Part shown: positions 44,009 through 53,098 of the stretch, one piece after another | Numbering within the stretch: position 1 is the first letter of the stretch | How the letters are laid out: every line of letters starts with the position of its first letter | From: Candidatus Desulfopertinax cowenii | GTDB lineage: Bacteria; Bacillota; Desulfotomaculia; Desulfotomaculales; Desulforudaceae | Assembly: GCA_001899445.1 (NCBI GenBank) | Contig: MPOA01000006.1 | Location: forward strand, 62,001 to 126,000 | Direction of reading: 5' to 3' | Length of the DNA stretch: 64,000 nucleotides | The notes under the pieces: model-generated | Databases searched by the model: none | Told to the model about the DNA's origin: nothing | What the model saw: only the letters and a program-made list of their open reading frames with translations | Position numbers and translations under genes: made by a program

Positions 44009-44683
44009 TTACTGATCTTCCCACTCCCGCATGATCGCAGCGCCCGTGCTTGTCCCCAGGCGATCCGCACCGGCCTCCAGCAGGGCCAGCGCCGTTTCCA
44101 GGTCCCGGATCCCGCCCGCGGCCTTAACCCCGAAATGGGGCCCCACAGCCTGCCGCAGCAAGCGGACATCCTCCACGATCGCACCCGCCGGACCGTAACC
44201 GGTGGCGTTCTTGATGTAGTCGGCGCCCGCGCCCGTGGCTACCCAGCAGGCCAGTAGTTTTTCGTTCTCGGTCAGAAAACCAGTTTCGGCAATCAGCTTA
44301 ACCAGGATGTCCCGGCGAATATCCCGCGCCCCCTCAATCACTTTATCGGTTTCTGACATCAGGTATTTCGTATCACCCTCTTTCAGGGCGCCAATGTTCA
44401 ACACCATATCAATCTCGTCGGTGCCATCCAATGCCGCTTGTCGGGCTTCAACCACCTTAGCCTCAATGGTGTTGGCGCCCAGGGGGAACCCAACCACGGT
44501 ACAGACCTTTACCGGGCTGTCCTCCAGTTCCCGGACGGCCAGGGACACAAAACAAGGGTTCACGCAAACCGCGGCGAACCCAAACTCCCGGGCCTCCCGG
44601 CACAGCCGGCGGATCTCGTCCCGGGTGGCGTCAGCCCTGAGCAGGGTATAGTCGATGGATCGAGCAAAATCACGCTTGTTAAT
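44009..44683 (-). CDS. deoC: deoxyribose-phosphate aldolase with an ATT start
   Basis: Cleaves 2-deoxyribose-5-phosphate to acetaldehyde and glyceraldehyde-3-phosphate. KNATGYGPAGA holds the Schiff-base Lys and GVKAAGGIRD the second Lys; CTVVGFPLGA is family typical. Homology extends upstream of the first GTG (44563) through RDFARSIDYTLLRADAT to an ATT at 44681-44683. Between that ATT and the in-frame stop that ends ddl (44705-44707) no standard start exists, while GGAGGAG lies 7 nt before the ATT. This gives 224 aa, the family norm. Co-transcribed with ddl. Confidence 0.92.
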   Translation of the reverse strand: MNKRDFARSIDYTLLRADATRDEIRRLCREAREFGFAAVCVNPCFVSLAVRELEDSPVKVCTVVGFPLGANTIEAKVVEARQAALDGTDEIDMVLNIGALKEGDTKYLMSETDKVIEGARDIRRDILVKLIAETGFLTENEKLLACWVATGAGADYIKNATGYGPAGAIVEDVRLLRQAVGPHFGVKAAGGIRDLETALALLEAGADRLGTSTGAAIMREWEDQ

Positions 44684-44704
44684 GCTTAATCTCCTCCCGT
44701 TGCT

Positions 44705-45622
44705 TTATTCTTCCTCGGCCAGTTGCACCAGTTTCTCGATAAGGTCCGGGAACTCCAAACCGGCGGCGCGGGCGGCGTCCGGAAACAGGCTGACGTCGGT
44801 CAGGCCGGGAATGGTGTTGACCTCCAGGATAAACGGTCGGCCGTCCGAAACGATGAAGTCTATCCGGGCGAACCCCCGGCAGCCCAACGTTCGGTACGCC
44901 CGCAGGGCCAGACTCTTCACCGTCTCCTGGACATCAGGGGACAGTCGCGGCGGAATGATATGGTCGCTGAGTCCCGGAGTGTACTTCGATTCGTAGTCGT
45001 ACCTTCCGGTGGCCGATACGATTTCAATCAAGGGCAACACCACGGGATCGCGATTGCCGAGCACGGCCGCCGTGAGTTCCGGGCCTGCAAGGAAGCGTTC
45101 GACCAGGACGCGCGGCCCGAAGGCGGCAGCCTCCGCCACGCGGGCCCGGAAATCGTCATCCCGGTCCACGATATACACCCCGATCGAAGAGCCCTGGGTG
45201 GGCGCTTTCACCACCAAGGGCAACCCCAACTCCGCCAGCGCGCCCGCCGCCTCCTCCGGGTTGTGCGCGTCGATCTCCCGAAAGGCGGGAGTTGGTAAAC
45301 CGTCAAAAGCAAAGAGCTTCTTGGTGGCAATTTTGTCCATGGCCAGGGCGCTGGGCAAAACGCCCGAACCGGTATAGGGAATTCCGAGAATCTCCAGTAA
45401 ACCCTGGACCGTCCCGTCCTCCCCGAAGGGGCCGTGCAGGGCGATGAAGGCTAGGTCAATCCCGGACGCGCGCATCTGGTGCGCCACATTGCGGTCCACG
45501 TCTATGGGCACCACGCCGTAACCCTTGGATTTCAGGGCCTCGCAAACGGCCCGGCCGCTGCGCAGCGAAACCTCCCGTTCGGCGGAGAATCCCCCCATCA
45601 ACACGCCAATCCTGCGACTCAA
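44705..45622 (-). CDS. ddl: D-alanine--D-alanine ligase
   Basis: ATP-grasp enzyme for the peptidoglycan dipeptide. 305 aa: GGFSAEREVSLRSG at the N-terminus, HGPFGEDGTVQGLLE, VKAPTQGSSIGVY, and CRGFARIDFIV with EVNTIPGLTDVSLFP for metal binding. Complete; immediately upstream of deoC. Confidence 0.95.
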   Translation of the reverse strand: MSRRIGVLMGGFSAEREVSLRSGRAVCEALKSKGYGVVPIDVDRNVAHQMRASGIDLAFIALHGPFGEDGTVQGLLEILGIPYTGSGVLPSALAMDKIATKKLFAFDGLPTPAFREIDAHNPEEAAGALAELGLPLVVKAPTQGSSIGVYIVDRDDDFRARVAEAAAFGPRVLVERFLAGPELTAAVLGNRDPVVLPLIEIVSATGRYDYESKYTPGLSDHIIPPRLSPDVQETVKSLALRAYRTLGCRGFARIDFIVSDGRPFILEVNTIPGLTDVSLFPDAARAAGLEFPDLIEKLVQLAEEE

Positions 45623-45688
45623 ACAGACGCCTCCTCGTATGGGCTTCTTTGTCTACCATTGTATTCTGGTTCCATCGGGAAAATCCTT

Positions 45689-47416
45689 TCATTCCGACAG
45701 CGGGTCGCCGGGCGTTAGACCTTCGCCGGCGGAGTGCTGCAGTTGCGCAAAGTGGATTTCCCGTTCCAGGGCCCGCGCTTCCGTGCCCCCCTTATCCGCG
45801 GCCCCGACGTGCAGCAGGTGGTGGCCCGGACACAGGTTCCCCTTGATTTCGCACTTTAGCACCAGTTTGTACCCTTCCCACTCGGCACGCAGCCGGTAAA
45901 AGGCGGGGAGTTGCTCCACCGGGTAGTTGTTGATCCAAAACCGTACACTTTCCGGGGCAAGTTTCTTCTCCGGGGCCGGGCGGTCCAGGGCGAGGGCGGG
46001 CACCACTTTCACCCGCAATTCGCCCCTGCCCACCATCCAGCGCAACAGTTCCGGCTCGCCCAGCCCGGGCGGACCGTCAAAACCTACGGCCGGCTGCAAC
46101 TGTCGGCGGAACACTGCCCGTGGTCCTTCCAGGTCGCGGTGTTTTTGTTCAAAAAGTTCGGAAAGGAACCCCCAGAGCGCCGGGTTGGGATACACCCGCG
46201 CCCCCAATTCCCAAATCCTGTTCGCGCCCCAGTGATGCGCCAAGTACTTGAGAAACAGGAACTTTAAATCGATCAGCCCACGCAGGCAGCGGCAGTCCTC
46301 AGAGTCTCCCAACAGCTCGCCAAGCCGGCGGAGAAAGCCGAAAAAAACCGTTCCCGCCCGGCCCGCTTCCCGGACGGTGATCCCCGGCGCTCCGGGACCC
46401 GGATGACACAATGATTGTTTTGACAGCGCCGCAATCTCTTCGAAGCTTTTGCAGAACAATTCGTCGACGATCTTTTCCACCGCCAGGGAGAGGTAGTCCG
46501 GCTTTCCGGTTACCGCCGGGTCGATACTGTTACGTAGCGCTTCCAAAAGACCGGGGTTCAGATGGCAGAGTTGCTCCGCGAACACCTTGAGACCCCGGAT
46601 TACCAGGTTGAATTCATGGCGCAGCCGCGCAACGTGTTCCGGGGGAATCCGGGCGGTCACGCCCCGGTACCGTTCCGAGGCGGCGGTGAGCAGATTATAG
46701 ATCCGGCCGTTCTCGTGGTAGTTGTCGAACAGCTCCATCCGGTTTTGCTGGCGCAACTCGGCCTTATTGTCAAGAATGAGCATGTCGTGGGCCAGCTCCA
46801 CCAGAGCGTGATCCACCTTGCTGTAAAGAGCAAGAATCTCCGGGAAAAAGTAGGCGCCGAACACCCGGTGGGAGTTCGCGTAACCGGGAAAAACCTCTTC
46901 CCCATCAGGAGTGCTCAACGGGTCGGGCAGCAAGTTTCCATCCCGGTCTACGGCCGCGTAGTGGGCGTACCAGTCGGCAAGTTGGTGAGACAGCCAGCCG
47001 CAGGCGATGGCGAAATCCTTCTCCGGCCAGACAAAGCCGTTTGGAACGGTATGCGCCCGTCGCCACTCGTCAATCAGACTGTAGCCGAAAACCGGCGCGC
47101 CACCGGCGCGATCGGGGTAGTAGTTGTGCGCGTAGTCGTAGATGGAACTGCCCCCGGAACCGAAGTGATACACCGAAATCACGTCGGTACTGTTACCGCC
47201 GTAAATGTACGCCTCCCGCTGGCGGGACAAGCGGGCAACAATCTCCGGGTTGATCCGGGAGTTCCCTTTGGCCAGTTCGGCCCGCGCCCGCTCCAACGCG
47301 CGCTGGTTAATCAGTGGGTGGGTTGCCGGCCCCCAGTTCAACACCGGCAGCAGGGGCAAAAGCAGAATCCTGGTCAGCACTGCTTTCAGGCGCTGCCATC
47401 CAATCTTTAACCGCAA
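45689..47416 (-). CDS. zinc-dependent phospholipase C family protein
   Basis: 575 aa. A hydrophobic N-terminal signal (VLTRILLLPLLPVLNWGPAT) ends at a Trp followed by THPLINQRAL, recalling the mature Trp1 and first His ligands of alpha-toxin-type PLCs. GWLSHQLADWYAHYAAVD gives the His-Asp-His zinc cluster. The last 350 residues are a long extension without recognised domain. Probably exported; lipid hydrolysis is predicted from family only. Its start is the ATG-like codon near 47416 without a striking ribosome site. Confidence 0.78.
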   Translation of the reverse strand: MRLKIGWQRLKAVLTRILLLPLLPVLNWGPATHPLINQRALERARAELAKGNSRINPEIVARLSRQREAYIYGGNSTDVISVYHFGSGGSSIYDYAHNYYPDRAGGAPVFGYSLIDEWRRAHTVPNGFVWPEKDFAIACGWLSHQLADWYAHYAAVDRDGNLLPDPLSTPDGEEVFPGYANSHRVFGAYFFPEILALYSKVDHALVELAHDMLILDNKAELRQQNRMELFDNYHENGRIYNLLTAASERYRGVTARIPPEHVARLRHEFNLVIRGLKVFAEQLCHLNPGLLEALRNSIDPAVTGKPDYLSLAVEKIVDELFCKSFEEIAALSKQSLCHPGPGAPGITVREAGRAGTVFFGFLRRLGELLGDSEDCRCLRGLIDLKFLFLKYLAHHWGANRIWELGARVYPNPALWGFLSELFEQKHRDLEGPRAVFRRQLQPAVGFDGPPGLGEPELLRWMVGRGELRVKVVPALALDRPAPEKKLAPESVRFWINNYPVEQLPAFYRLRAEWEGYKLVLKCEIKGNLCPGHHLLHVGAADKGGTEARALEREIHFAQLQHSAGEGLTPGDPLSE

Positions 47417-47583
47417 ACAATCACCCCCGGCGGCACCGAATTCACGCCCCGGCCCATGTTATTCACCCATCCCGAGCCCAAGCGCTTGTCCGCCCCCTGG
47501 CACAAAATAGCATTTGTCCGAATCAAAACGGTGTGGTATTTTAAGCGGTGTAGAAACAGTAGGTATCGAAAGGAGTAGCTGTT

Positions 47584-49083
47584 GTGCTGCGTGGGCAGGC
47601 CGGCCGGAGACTGGTCAACTTTATCCGCACTAAGTGGCGCCTTTTCCTCATTGAAACCCTGATGGTGGTCGCCGGGGCCGTGCTGTTTGTCGTGGCGTTC
47701 GGCCCCGACGTCTATGAGGTCCAGGGCGCGTATTTCAAGGGCGAACTGCGTCCCGCACTCGGCGGCCGTACGGTCCTGGAGATTCCGCCCCTGGGCAGCC
47801 TAATCGCCGACACACACCTGGGCCCGGTGGAATTACACATCACCCTGCAGAACATCCGGCCAGATGCTTTGGGCGAGAATCTTTACCCCAAGGTCGATCC
47901 CAACCTGTTCCGCGACTTGGAGGCGAAATCCCGTTGGGCCGTGGCTGCCTTCATCGCCAAGCAAATTGCCCTGGGCGGCCTGGGCGCCGCCGTCCTCTTC
48001 TGGGTGCTGGTGCGTCCTTCCTGGAAACGTCTCTGCCGGGCCGGAATTTTCGGCATGCTGCTGGTCGGGCTGGTCCTGGGCGTCGTGCTTTACACCTACG
48101 ACCGGAGCGCCTTTCGGGAACCCGAGTACCATGGTATAATCGCCGCCACCCCCCGGGTTATGCACACGGCCGACGAACTGATGAGCAAGCTCCAGGATTT
48201 TCAGGAAAAGAGTGATTTACTCGTGCGCAACATTCAGGCCTTGTTCGAGCAGGCCCAGCGGCTGCCCCTGCTCGGGGCCACCGCAGAAGAAAGTACCCGG
48301 CGGGTGCTGATCGTTTCCGACATCCATAACAATCCTTTCGGCCTGGATTTCGTTGAGTCCCTGGTGCGTCACTTCCGGGTGGACATGGTTCTGGACGCCG
48401 GGGATCTGACCGACTTCGGATCGCCGGTCGAAGCCCAGGCTGCAGCCAAGATTTCCGGGTTCGGAGCACCCTACATCTTCACCCCGGGCAATCATGATTC
48501 GCCCGAGGTGATGAGCTTTATGCGGAAACTGTCCAACGTCCACGTCCTGGGCGGTCAGGTCATCAACGTGCGGGGAATATCCATTCTGGGTTCACCCGAT
48601 CCGTGGGCCTGGGAAAAGAAACTTGCGGCGGCCGACACCCCGGAGCAGGAAGAGCTGATGCTGCAGCAGCAAACCGACGGGTTGCGTGCCGCCCTGCAGG
48701 CGGCGGAAGCCGCCCCCGACATCCTGATGGTTCACCACCCGGCGGTGGCCCGGGAGTTCGCGGGTGAGGTACCCATCCTGATCAGCGGGCACACGCACCG
48801 GGTACTGGTGGAGCAACTGGATGACTCCTGGCACTTGAACCCGGGCAGCACCGGCGCGGCTGGTTTGCGGGGCCTGCAGACCACTTCCGAAATTCCCTAC
48901 TCGGCCATCATCTTGCACCTCAACGGTACCGACCAGGCTGTGGTAGCCGCCGACGTAATCAAGTACAACGCTTTATCCGGCAGTTTCACCGTGGAACGCC
49001 GCCTGTTGGGACACCCGGAACCGGAGGCCACACCGGTAATGGAAACTGAACCGCCGGCCCCGCGGCCGGCTCTTTCCCCTTGA
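47584..49083 (+). CDS. membrane-anchored metallophosphoesterase
   Basis: 499 aa. Two membrane helices (LIETLMVVAGAVLFVVAFG and FGMLLVGLVLGVVLYTY) flank an external domain of about 100 aa, then a calcineurin-like phosphoesterase: LIVSDIHNN, DAGDLTD, TPGNHDS, MVHHPAV and SGHTHRV supply the dimetal ligands. The substrate is unknown. GGAG lies upstream of the GTG start. Divergent from the PLC-like gene. Confidence 0.88.
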   Translation: MLRGQAGRRLVNFIRTKWRLFLIETLMVVAGAVLFVVAFGPDVYEVQGAYFKGELRPALGGRTVLEIPPLGSLIADTHLGPVELHITLQNIRPDALGENLYPKVDPNLFRDLEAKSRWAVAAFIAKQIALGGLGAAVLFWVLVRPSWKRLCRAGIFGMLLVGLVLGVVLYTYDRSAFREPEYHGIIAATPRVMHTADELMSKLQDFQEKSDLLVRNIQALFEQAQRLPLLGATAEESTRRVLIVSDIHNNPFGLDFVESLVRHFRVDMVLDAGDLTDFGSPVEAQAAAKISGFGAPYIFTPGNHDSPEVMSFMRKLSNVHVLGGQVINVRGISILGSPDPWAWEKKLAAADTPEQEELMLQQQTDGLRAALQAAEAAPDILMVHHPAVAREFAGEVPILISGHTHRVLVEQLDDSWHLNPGSTGAAGLRGLQTTSEIPYSAIILHLNGTDQAVVAADVIKYNALSGSFTVERRLLGHPEPEATPVMETEPPAPRPALSP

Positions 49084-49172
49084 GCGCCGGGAACCGTGTC
49101 CGCGCTTCGGAGTGGTATACCGGGCATTCCTTCCCGGGTACAATAAGAAAAACTCTCCCGGGAGGGCTGATA

Positions 49173-49436
49173 ATGATCGACATTACGGTTTATACCAACC
49201 GCGTGGAAGGCGCCAGCTGAAGGAGTCTGCAAGCTTTGGCCGGGAAAGTCAAAGACAAGTATGGTGACAGCGTAAACGTGAACGTAGTCCGACCGCAGGA
49301 CCGGGAGCGGAACGGTGACCCGCACACCCCCGCCGCCCCGAACATTGCGGTGGACGGAATGATCCTAAACAAACGGATCACCCTGTCGGAACTCGACCGG
49401 ATCGTCGCCCAGCAATTGCGCCGGGAACGTCATTAG
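49173..49436 (+). CDS. candidate thioredoxin-like selenoprotein with in-frame UGA
   Basis: An 88-codon frame with a single internal TGA at 49218-49220 (codon 16). ATG 49173 follows GGGAGGG by 8 nt. Reading TGA as Sec gives a small thioredoxin-fold protein: beta strand IDITVYTN, active-site region EGASU-RSLQALAGKVK, helix, second strand VNVNVV, the cis-Pro segment AAPNIAVDGMILNK, and a final helix. The UGA sits where related proteins have a redox Cys. CTTTGG / TCAAAG forms a hairpin starting 15 nt after UGA with a 9-nt loop, as expected of a bacterial SECIS. The alternative is a nonsense mutation. Confidence 0.6.
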
Positions 49437-50121
49437 ATGCCTCCGCCCGCGTCGCGCCGGCCGCCAGCCGCGCCTGGTAGACACACACACCGGCCAACGG
49501 GCACCCGGAACACTGCGGCCGGGATTTCAGGCAGGTGTGGTGGCCCAGCGCAACTAGTAGGGCGTGGTACTCACTAAAAAGCGTCACGTCGCGGGGCAGG
49601 TGGGACTCAAACAGGCACTGGAGCTCGTCGTATGTCTCGCGGCCGTGCGCCCGGCCCAGGCGCTGCAAGATCCGGTGCGTGTAACTATCGATCACGAACA
49701 CCGGCCGGCCGGCGGCGTATAGGAGAATCGAATCGGCGGTTTCCTTTCCGACGCCCCGGACCTTCAGGAGCCGGTTTCGTAACGCCCCCGTTTCCTCTTT
49801 TAAGAAGGCGTCCACGTCATCGCCGAACTCCTCGCGGATCACGCGACATACATCCTTTAGCCGCTGGGCCTTCTGGTTAAAGTACCTGGTGGGCCTGATC
49901 AGCAGACCCAACTCCTCGTGCGAAAGCGCCAGTATGCCCGCTACCGACAGGTACTGCCGTTCCTTAAGATTGTTGATGGCCTTCTCCACGTTGCCCCACG
50001 ACACCTGCTGGGTGAGAATTGCCCCCACGATTACCTCGAAAGGCGTATCGGCCGGCCACCAGTGGCGCGGTCCAAAATGGCGGTACAACCGCCCATAGAC
50101 GTCCAACAGGAATTCCCGCAA
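49378..50121 (-). CDS. endonuclease III-like DNA glycosylase
   Basis: HhH-GPD base-excision repair enzyme, about 247 aa. ILTQQVSWGNVEKAI, the hairpin LLKVRGVGKETADSILLYA, catalytic Asp in VIDSYTHRIL, and a 4Fe-4S loop C-X6-C-X2-C-X5-C (CLKSRPQCSGCPLAGVC). The Nth catalytic Lys position in the hairpin reads KETAD, closer to the MjEndoIII/Ogg-like group. TTG 50121 (GGGGAG 8 nt upstream) or GTG 50127. Its 3' end overlaps the convergent selenoprotein candidate by 59 bp. Confidence 0.88.
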   Translation of the reverse strand: MREFLLDVYGRLYRHFGPRHWWPADTPFEVIVGAILTQQVSWGNVEKAINNLKERQYLSVAGILALSHEELGLLIRPTRYFNQKAQRLKDVCRVIREEFGDDVDAFLKEETGALRNRLLKVRGVGKETADSILLYAAGRPVFVIDSYTHRILQRLGRAHGRETYDELQCLFESHLPRDVTLFSEYHALLVALGHHTCLKSRPQCSGCPLAGVCVYQARLAAGATRAEASNDVPGAIAGRRSGRVPTG

Positions 50122-50137
50122 ACCCACCTGCTCCCCG

Positions 50138-50761
50138 TTACTCGGAAGTAACCGCCGCTTCCTTTTCCGGAAGAACACAGACCGGTCTCCTGTAATGCGG
50201 GTCAAAACCGATTTTGTCCTTGACTGCCTGGGCCCTGGCTTCCAGATCACCAGAAATCATTGTGTACGGCACGTTCATTATGTCCAGCATCGCCTTGATT
50301 TTCTGGTCAAGTACCATGGCGGCAGCGTCGTCCTGGTACCTGACCCCGTCGTCGAGAACTCCAAACTCCCGGGGGATGTAAAAAATCTCGTAACCGGACA
50401 GGTCTTTCATGGCCCAGTTGAACAGCAGAGTCAACGCGTGGTTCTCCTTCGGGTTTTGGAGATCGCAGCTAAGCAACCCGTACACGTAGTTCAAGATGGT
50501 GGCGTTGTCACAGAAGATAATGTCGCAGTAAGCCAAAGCTTCCTCCCGACGCTTCTGCCCCTCGTACAGCAAGAACTGTTCGAAGATGTTGGTGGGTACA
50601 CCGTACCGGACGATGTAATCCCGGACGTACTCCAGGCAGACGTTGGACTTATAGCCCGCCATGGAGTAGTCAACGTCTAGCTTCTTGCACAGCGTGGTCT
50701 TCCCGGTGCAAGGGCCTCCGAGGATAGCGACCTTGAGTGGCTTCGGTCCCTTCCATTTCAC
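50138..50761 (-). CDS. NadR-like P-loop ATPase / kinase
   Basis: 207 aa. AILGGPCTGKTTLCKKL is a Walker A (residues 12-28); YCDIIFCDNATILNYVYG resembles the Walker B and core of AAA_28 (NadR kinase-like) proteins. It may phosphorylate a small molecule, but I recognise no substrate. Ends 10-20 nt before the endonuclease gene and is transcribed with it. Confidence 0.72.
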   Translation of the reverse strand: MKWKGPKPLKVAILGGPCTGKTTLCKKLDVDYSMAGYKSNVCLEYVRDYIVRYGVPTNIFEQFLLYEGQKRREEALAYCDIIFCDNATILNYVYGLLSCDLQNPKENHALTLLFNWAMKDLSGYEIFYIPREFGVLDDGVRYQDDAAAMVLDQKIKAMLDIMNVPYTMISGDLEARAQAVKDKIGFDPHYRRPVCVLPEKEAAVTSE

Positions 50762-50886
50762 AGTTCTCCAATCCTCCCCACAAATTTCTGGTTGTGAACA
50801 CTATAACATATCCTGTGGGGAGGTGTAGACACCAAAACTGCGATTTTTTCGGCTTTGAGTGGAATTTTGAGTGAAATATTAATGAA

Positions 50887-50941
50887 GGGCGCGATTAACC
50901 TTTGGGCTTTGGAGAACTATATTCACAGCCCTTAATCGCCC
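50887..50941. repeat. nested inverted repeat near the recombinase remnant
   Basis: GGGCGCGATTAA plus GGGCT pair with AGCCC plus TTAATCGCCC, giving a long interrupted stem across 55 bp. No T run follows. Could be an attachment-like or regulatory structure; function unknown. Confidence 0.5.
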
Positions 50942-51002
50942 TCGGGTTATCGCACCCTCAACTGGAGTATTTCCAAAACGGTCAACCGCTATACGTAAAA
51001 AA

Positions 51003-51386
51003 TCAGTTGATCTTATAGCTGCTCTGGTATCCCTGCGGCAGGCAGATGAGCGAAACCGGGTGCGGAATCGGCGTGCGCACCGCGGCTACCCGGACACCCA
51101 GGTCCTCGATGGTTTTAATCAGTAACATCTGGTCACGCACTCGTTTGGCCAAACACTCCAGATGCGAAAAAATGAAGTAATCCACGTCTCCTTCCTGGAA
51201 GCGTGCCAAGGCCGCCTGAAGACCGGGGCGGTCCAGAGTCCAGCCGGTGACGCCCTCGTCCATATAAACCTCTACCTCTCTGCAGCCGATCTGCAGGGCG
51301 TAATCCTTACACTGCGCGACTTGGGATTCGATAGAAAAAGCGTCGCCCGATGGCTTCAACTGCCGGGCGTACACGACGGCAGTCAT
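51003..51386 (-). CDS. serine-recombinase N-terminal domain, catalytic residues lost
   Basis: 127 aa, resolvase/invertase fold without the DNA-binding half. VVYARQLKPSGDAFSIESQ aligns with the family's YxRVSxxxQ...SIExQ, but the nucleophilic Ser position is Leu; further on the DRLxR arginine pair reads ECLAK. YMDEGVTGWTLDRPGLQAAL is intact. The frame itself has no stop or frameshift, and AAAGGAG precedes the ATG by 11 nt. Either a decaying fragment of a large serine recombinase or a domesticated inactive domain. Confidence 0.75.
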   Translation of the reverse strand: MTAVVYARQLKPSGDAFSIESQVAQCKDYALQIGCREVEVYMDEGVTGWTLDRPGLQAALARFQEGDVDYFIFSHLECLAKRVRDQMLLIKTIEDLGVRVAAVRTPIPHPVSLICLPQGYQSSYKIN

Positions 51387-51688
51387 TTGTTTTTGCACTC
51401 CTTTCGACTGTCTCTGTTTGTGTTCTACGTTATAAGCCTTTTGAAGCCAAATCAATGCTCAATCTCTGGTTATTCCTGAAACTTCTAGCAACGCACACGT
51501 TAACATGCGCAACAGATTACTTTTTACGATAAGTATACGGAAAAGGCTAGGCCACCGGACCGGCCGAATCAACACCTTAGCGCAGTAAACTTTTGTTATT
51601 TCCTCAAGAGCTACCTCCACCCCGGACTTGACCCGGTTTGGTGGACACCCTGATACTTGGGGTAAGTCCCTGGAAGGAGAGAACCACC

Positions 51689-51988
51689 ATGCCGAGGACA
51701 AGACCACCGTACCCACCGGAGTTTCGGGCGGAAGCCGTGCGCACGGGTAGCGCGAGAGCGGCAAGAACTTGAGCGGAAGTGGCCCGGGATCTGGGGGTAT
51801 CCACAGAGTCATTACGTCATTGGATCCGGCAGCACGAGATCGACAGTGGTCAGCTCAAGGGCCTGACGACGGCCGAGCGTGAGGAATTGCGGCGGCTGCG
51901 CCGCGAGAACCGGATTTTACGCGAAGAGCGTGAAATCCTAAAAAAAGCCGCCGCCCTCAATGCCCAGGAGACCAACGGGAAACGGTAG
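51689..51988 (+). pseudogene. IS3-family transposase OrfA, frameshifted
   Basis: Begins MPRTRPPYPPEFRAEAVR, then the frame is scrambled over about 35 bp and meets TGA before resuming as EVARDLGVSTESLRHWI, the helix-turn-helix, and a leucine-zipper tail (LRRLRRENRILREEREILKK). The loss removes the segment normally reading LVRESGKS. Confidence 0.85.
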
Positions 51989-51990
51989 CC

Positions 51991-52866
51991 GTGTCCCTTT
52001 TCGTGGAGCGGGAGAGGGCCAACCACTCCGTCGTCACGATGTGTCGCGTACTGGGTGTCTCCACCAGCGGATACTACAAGTGGCGGGCTCAAGAGCCCGG
52101 GAAGATGCCAGACTAACCGAGTTGATCGTGCAAATCTACCAGGACAGCCGCGGGACCTACGGGGCGCCCCGTATCCACGCGGTGCTGGCCCTGAAGTGCG
52201 GCATCCGTTGCAGCCAAAAGCGTGTGGCGCGGTTGATGCGTCAATCCGGCCTGACCGGGGTGCACCGCCGCCGGCTTCGGGGCTGCACCCGGCGTGATCC
52301 GGCGCGCCCGTCCTATCCAGACGCAGGGGCAGCGGGATTTCACAGCGCAAGCGCCCCCAATCAACTGTGGGTTGCCGACATCACCCAGCACGCCACCGGT
52401 GAAGGCTGGCTCTACTTTGCCCCGGTCATCGATGTCTTTTCCCGAAGGGTTGTGGGCTGGAGCATGGGGGATGTGTCCGACAGCGGACGCAGGTCCAGCG
52501 CCGCCGTGAACATGGCCGTCTCGAACCGCCGGCCGGCACCCGGGTTAATCCACCACTCCGGTCACGGTAGCCAGTACACCTCGCTGGCGTTTAGCCAGCG
52601 GCTCCAAGAGGCCGGGATCCTGGGATCAATGGGTTCGGTCGGCGACGCACTGGACAACGCCATTGCCGAAAGCTTTTTCGCCACACTGCAGACCGAGTTG
52701 CTGAACCAAAGATACTGGCCGACCCGTTAAATGCTGCGATCGGCGATTTTTGAATTCGTCGAGGTCTTTTACAACCGCTCAAAGCCTCCATTCGGCACTC
52801 GGGTATCTGAGCCCGGCCGAGTTCGAAAGGAGGTGGCATTTGCAGAAACAGGGAGCGGTAGCTTGA
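51991..52866 (+). pseudogene. IS3-family transposase OrfB (DDE), multiply disrupted
   Basis: rve-domain integrase: NQLWVADITQHATGEGW (first Asp), LIHHSGHGSQYTS where the second acidic D of HSDxGxQY is G, and DNAIAESFFATLQTELL (Glu). A frameshift lies near 52095, a CAA-to-TAA nonsense codon at about 52728, and another frameshift near 52776 before HSALGYLSPAEFERRWHL. Inactive. Confidence 0.87.
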
Positions 52867-53046
52867 AACCAAGCTGTAAGCCTGTCCACAAAACCGGGGC
52901 AACTCCAGGGCCACAAGCCGGAAAACATTGGGTGAAACACATTCTAAGGGAGATCGGTATGCCGAGGTGGTCCACGGTTTAATACAAATTAAATTCGGCT
53001 GGGGGTCGCCTACTAAGTCTTGACACGGACGGGTTGGTGGCATGCC

Positions 53047-53075
53047 TTGACAAAGCCCTAACCGGAAGCTAAACT
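53047..53075 (+). promoter_or_regulatory. promoter of tRNA-Leu
   Basis: TTGACA (53047-53052), 17 bp, TAAACT (53070-53075), 23 bp before the tRNA. Confidence 0.7.
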
Positions 53076-53098
53076 GGTACTAGTGCAAAACAATAAAC

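Larger units (their letters stand above)
51622..52908 (+). mobile_element. degenerate IS3-family insertion sequence
   Basis: About 1.29 kb bounded by imperfect inverted repeats: left 51622-51649 (CCGGACTTGACCCGGTTTGG...) and right 52881-52908, whose complement begins CTGGAGTTGCCCCGGTTTTG. It holds the orfA and orfB transposase genes, both broken. No clear target duplication was found. Confidence 0.8.

Noticed and set aside
51765-51775. TGA in the IS3 orfA considered as a selenocysteine codon
   Set aside because: The surrounding 35 bp are out of register with related OrfA proteins and the partner orfB has further lesions, so this is decay.
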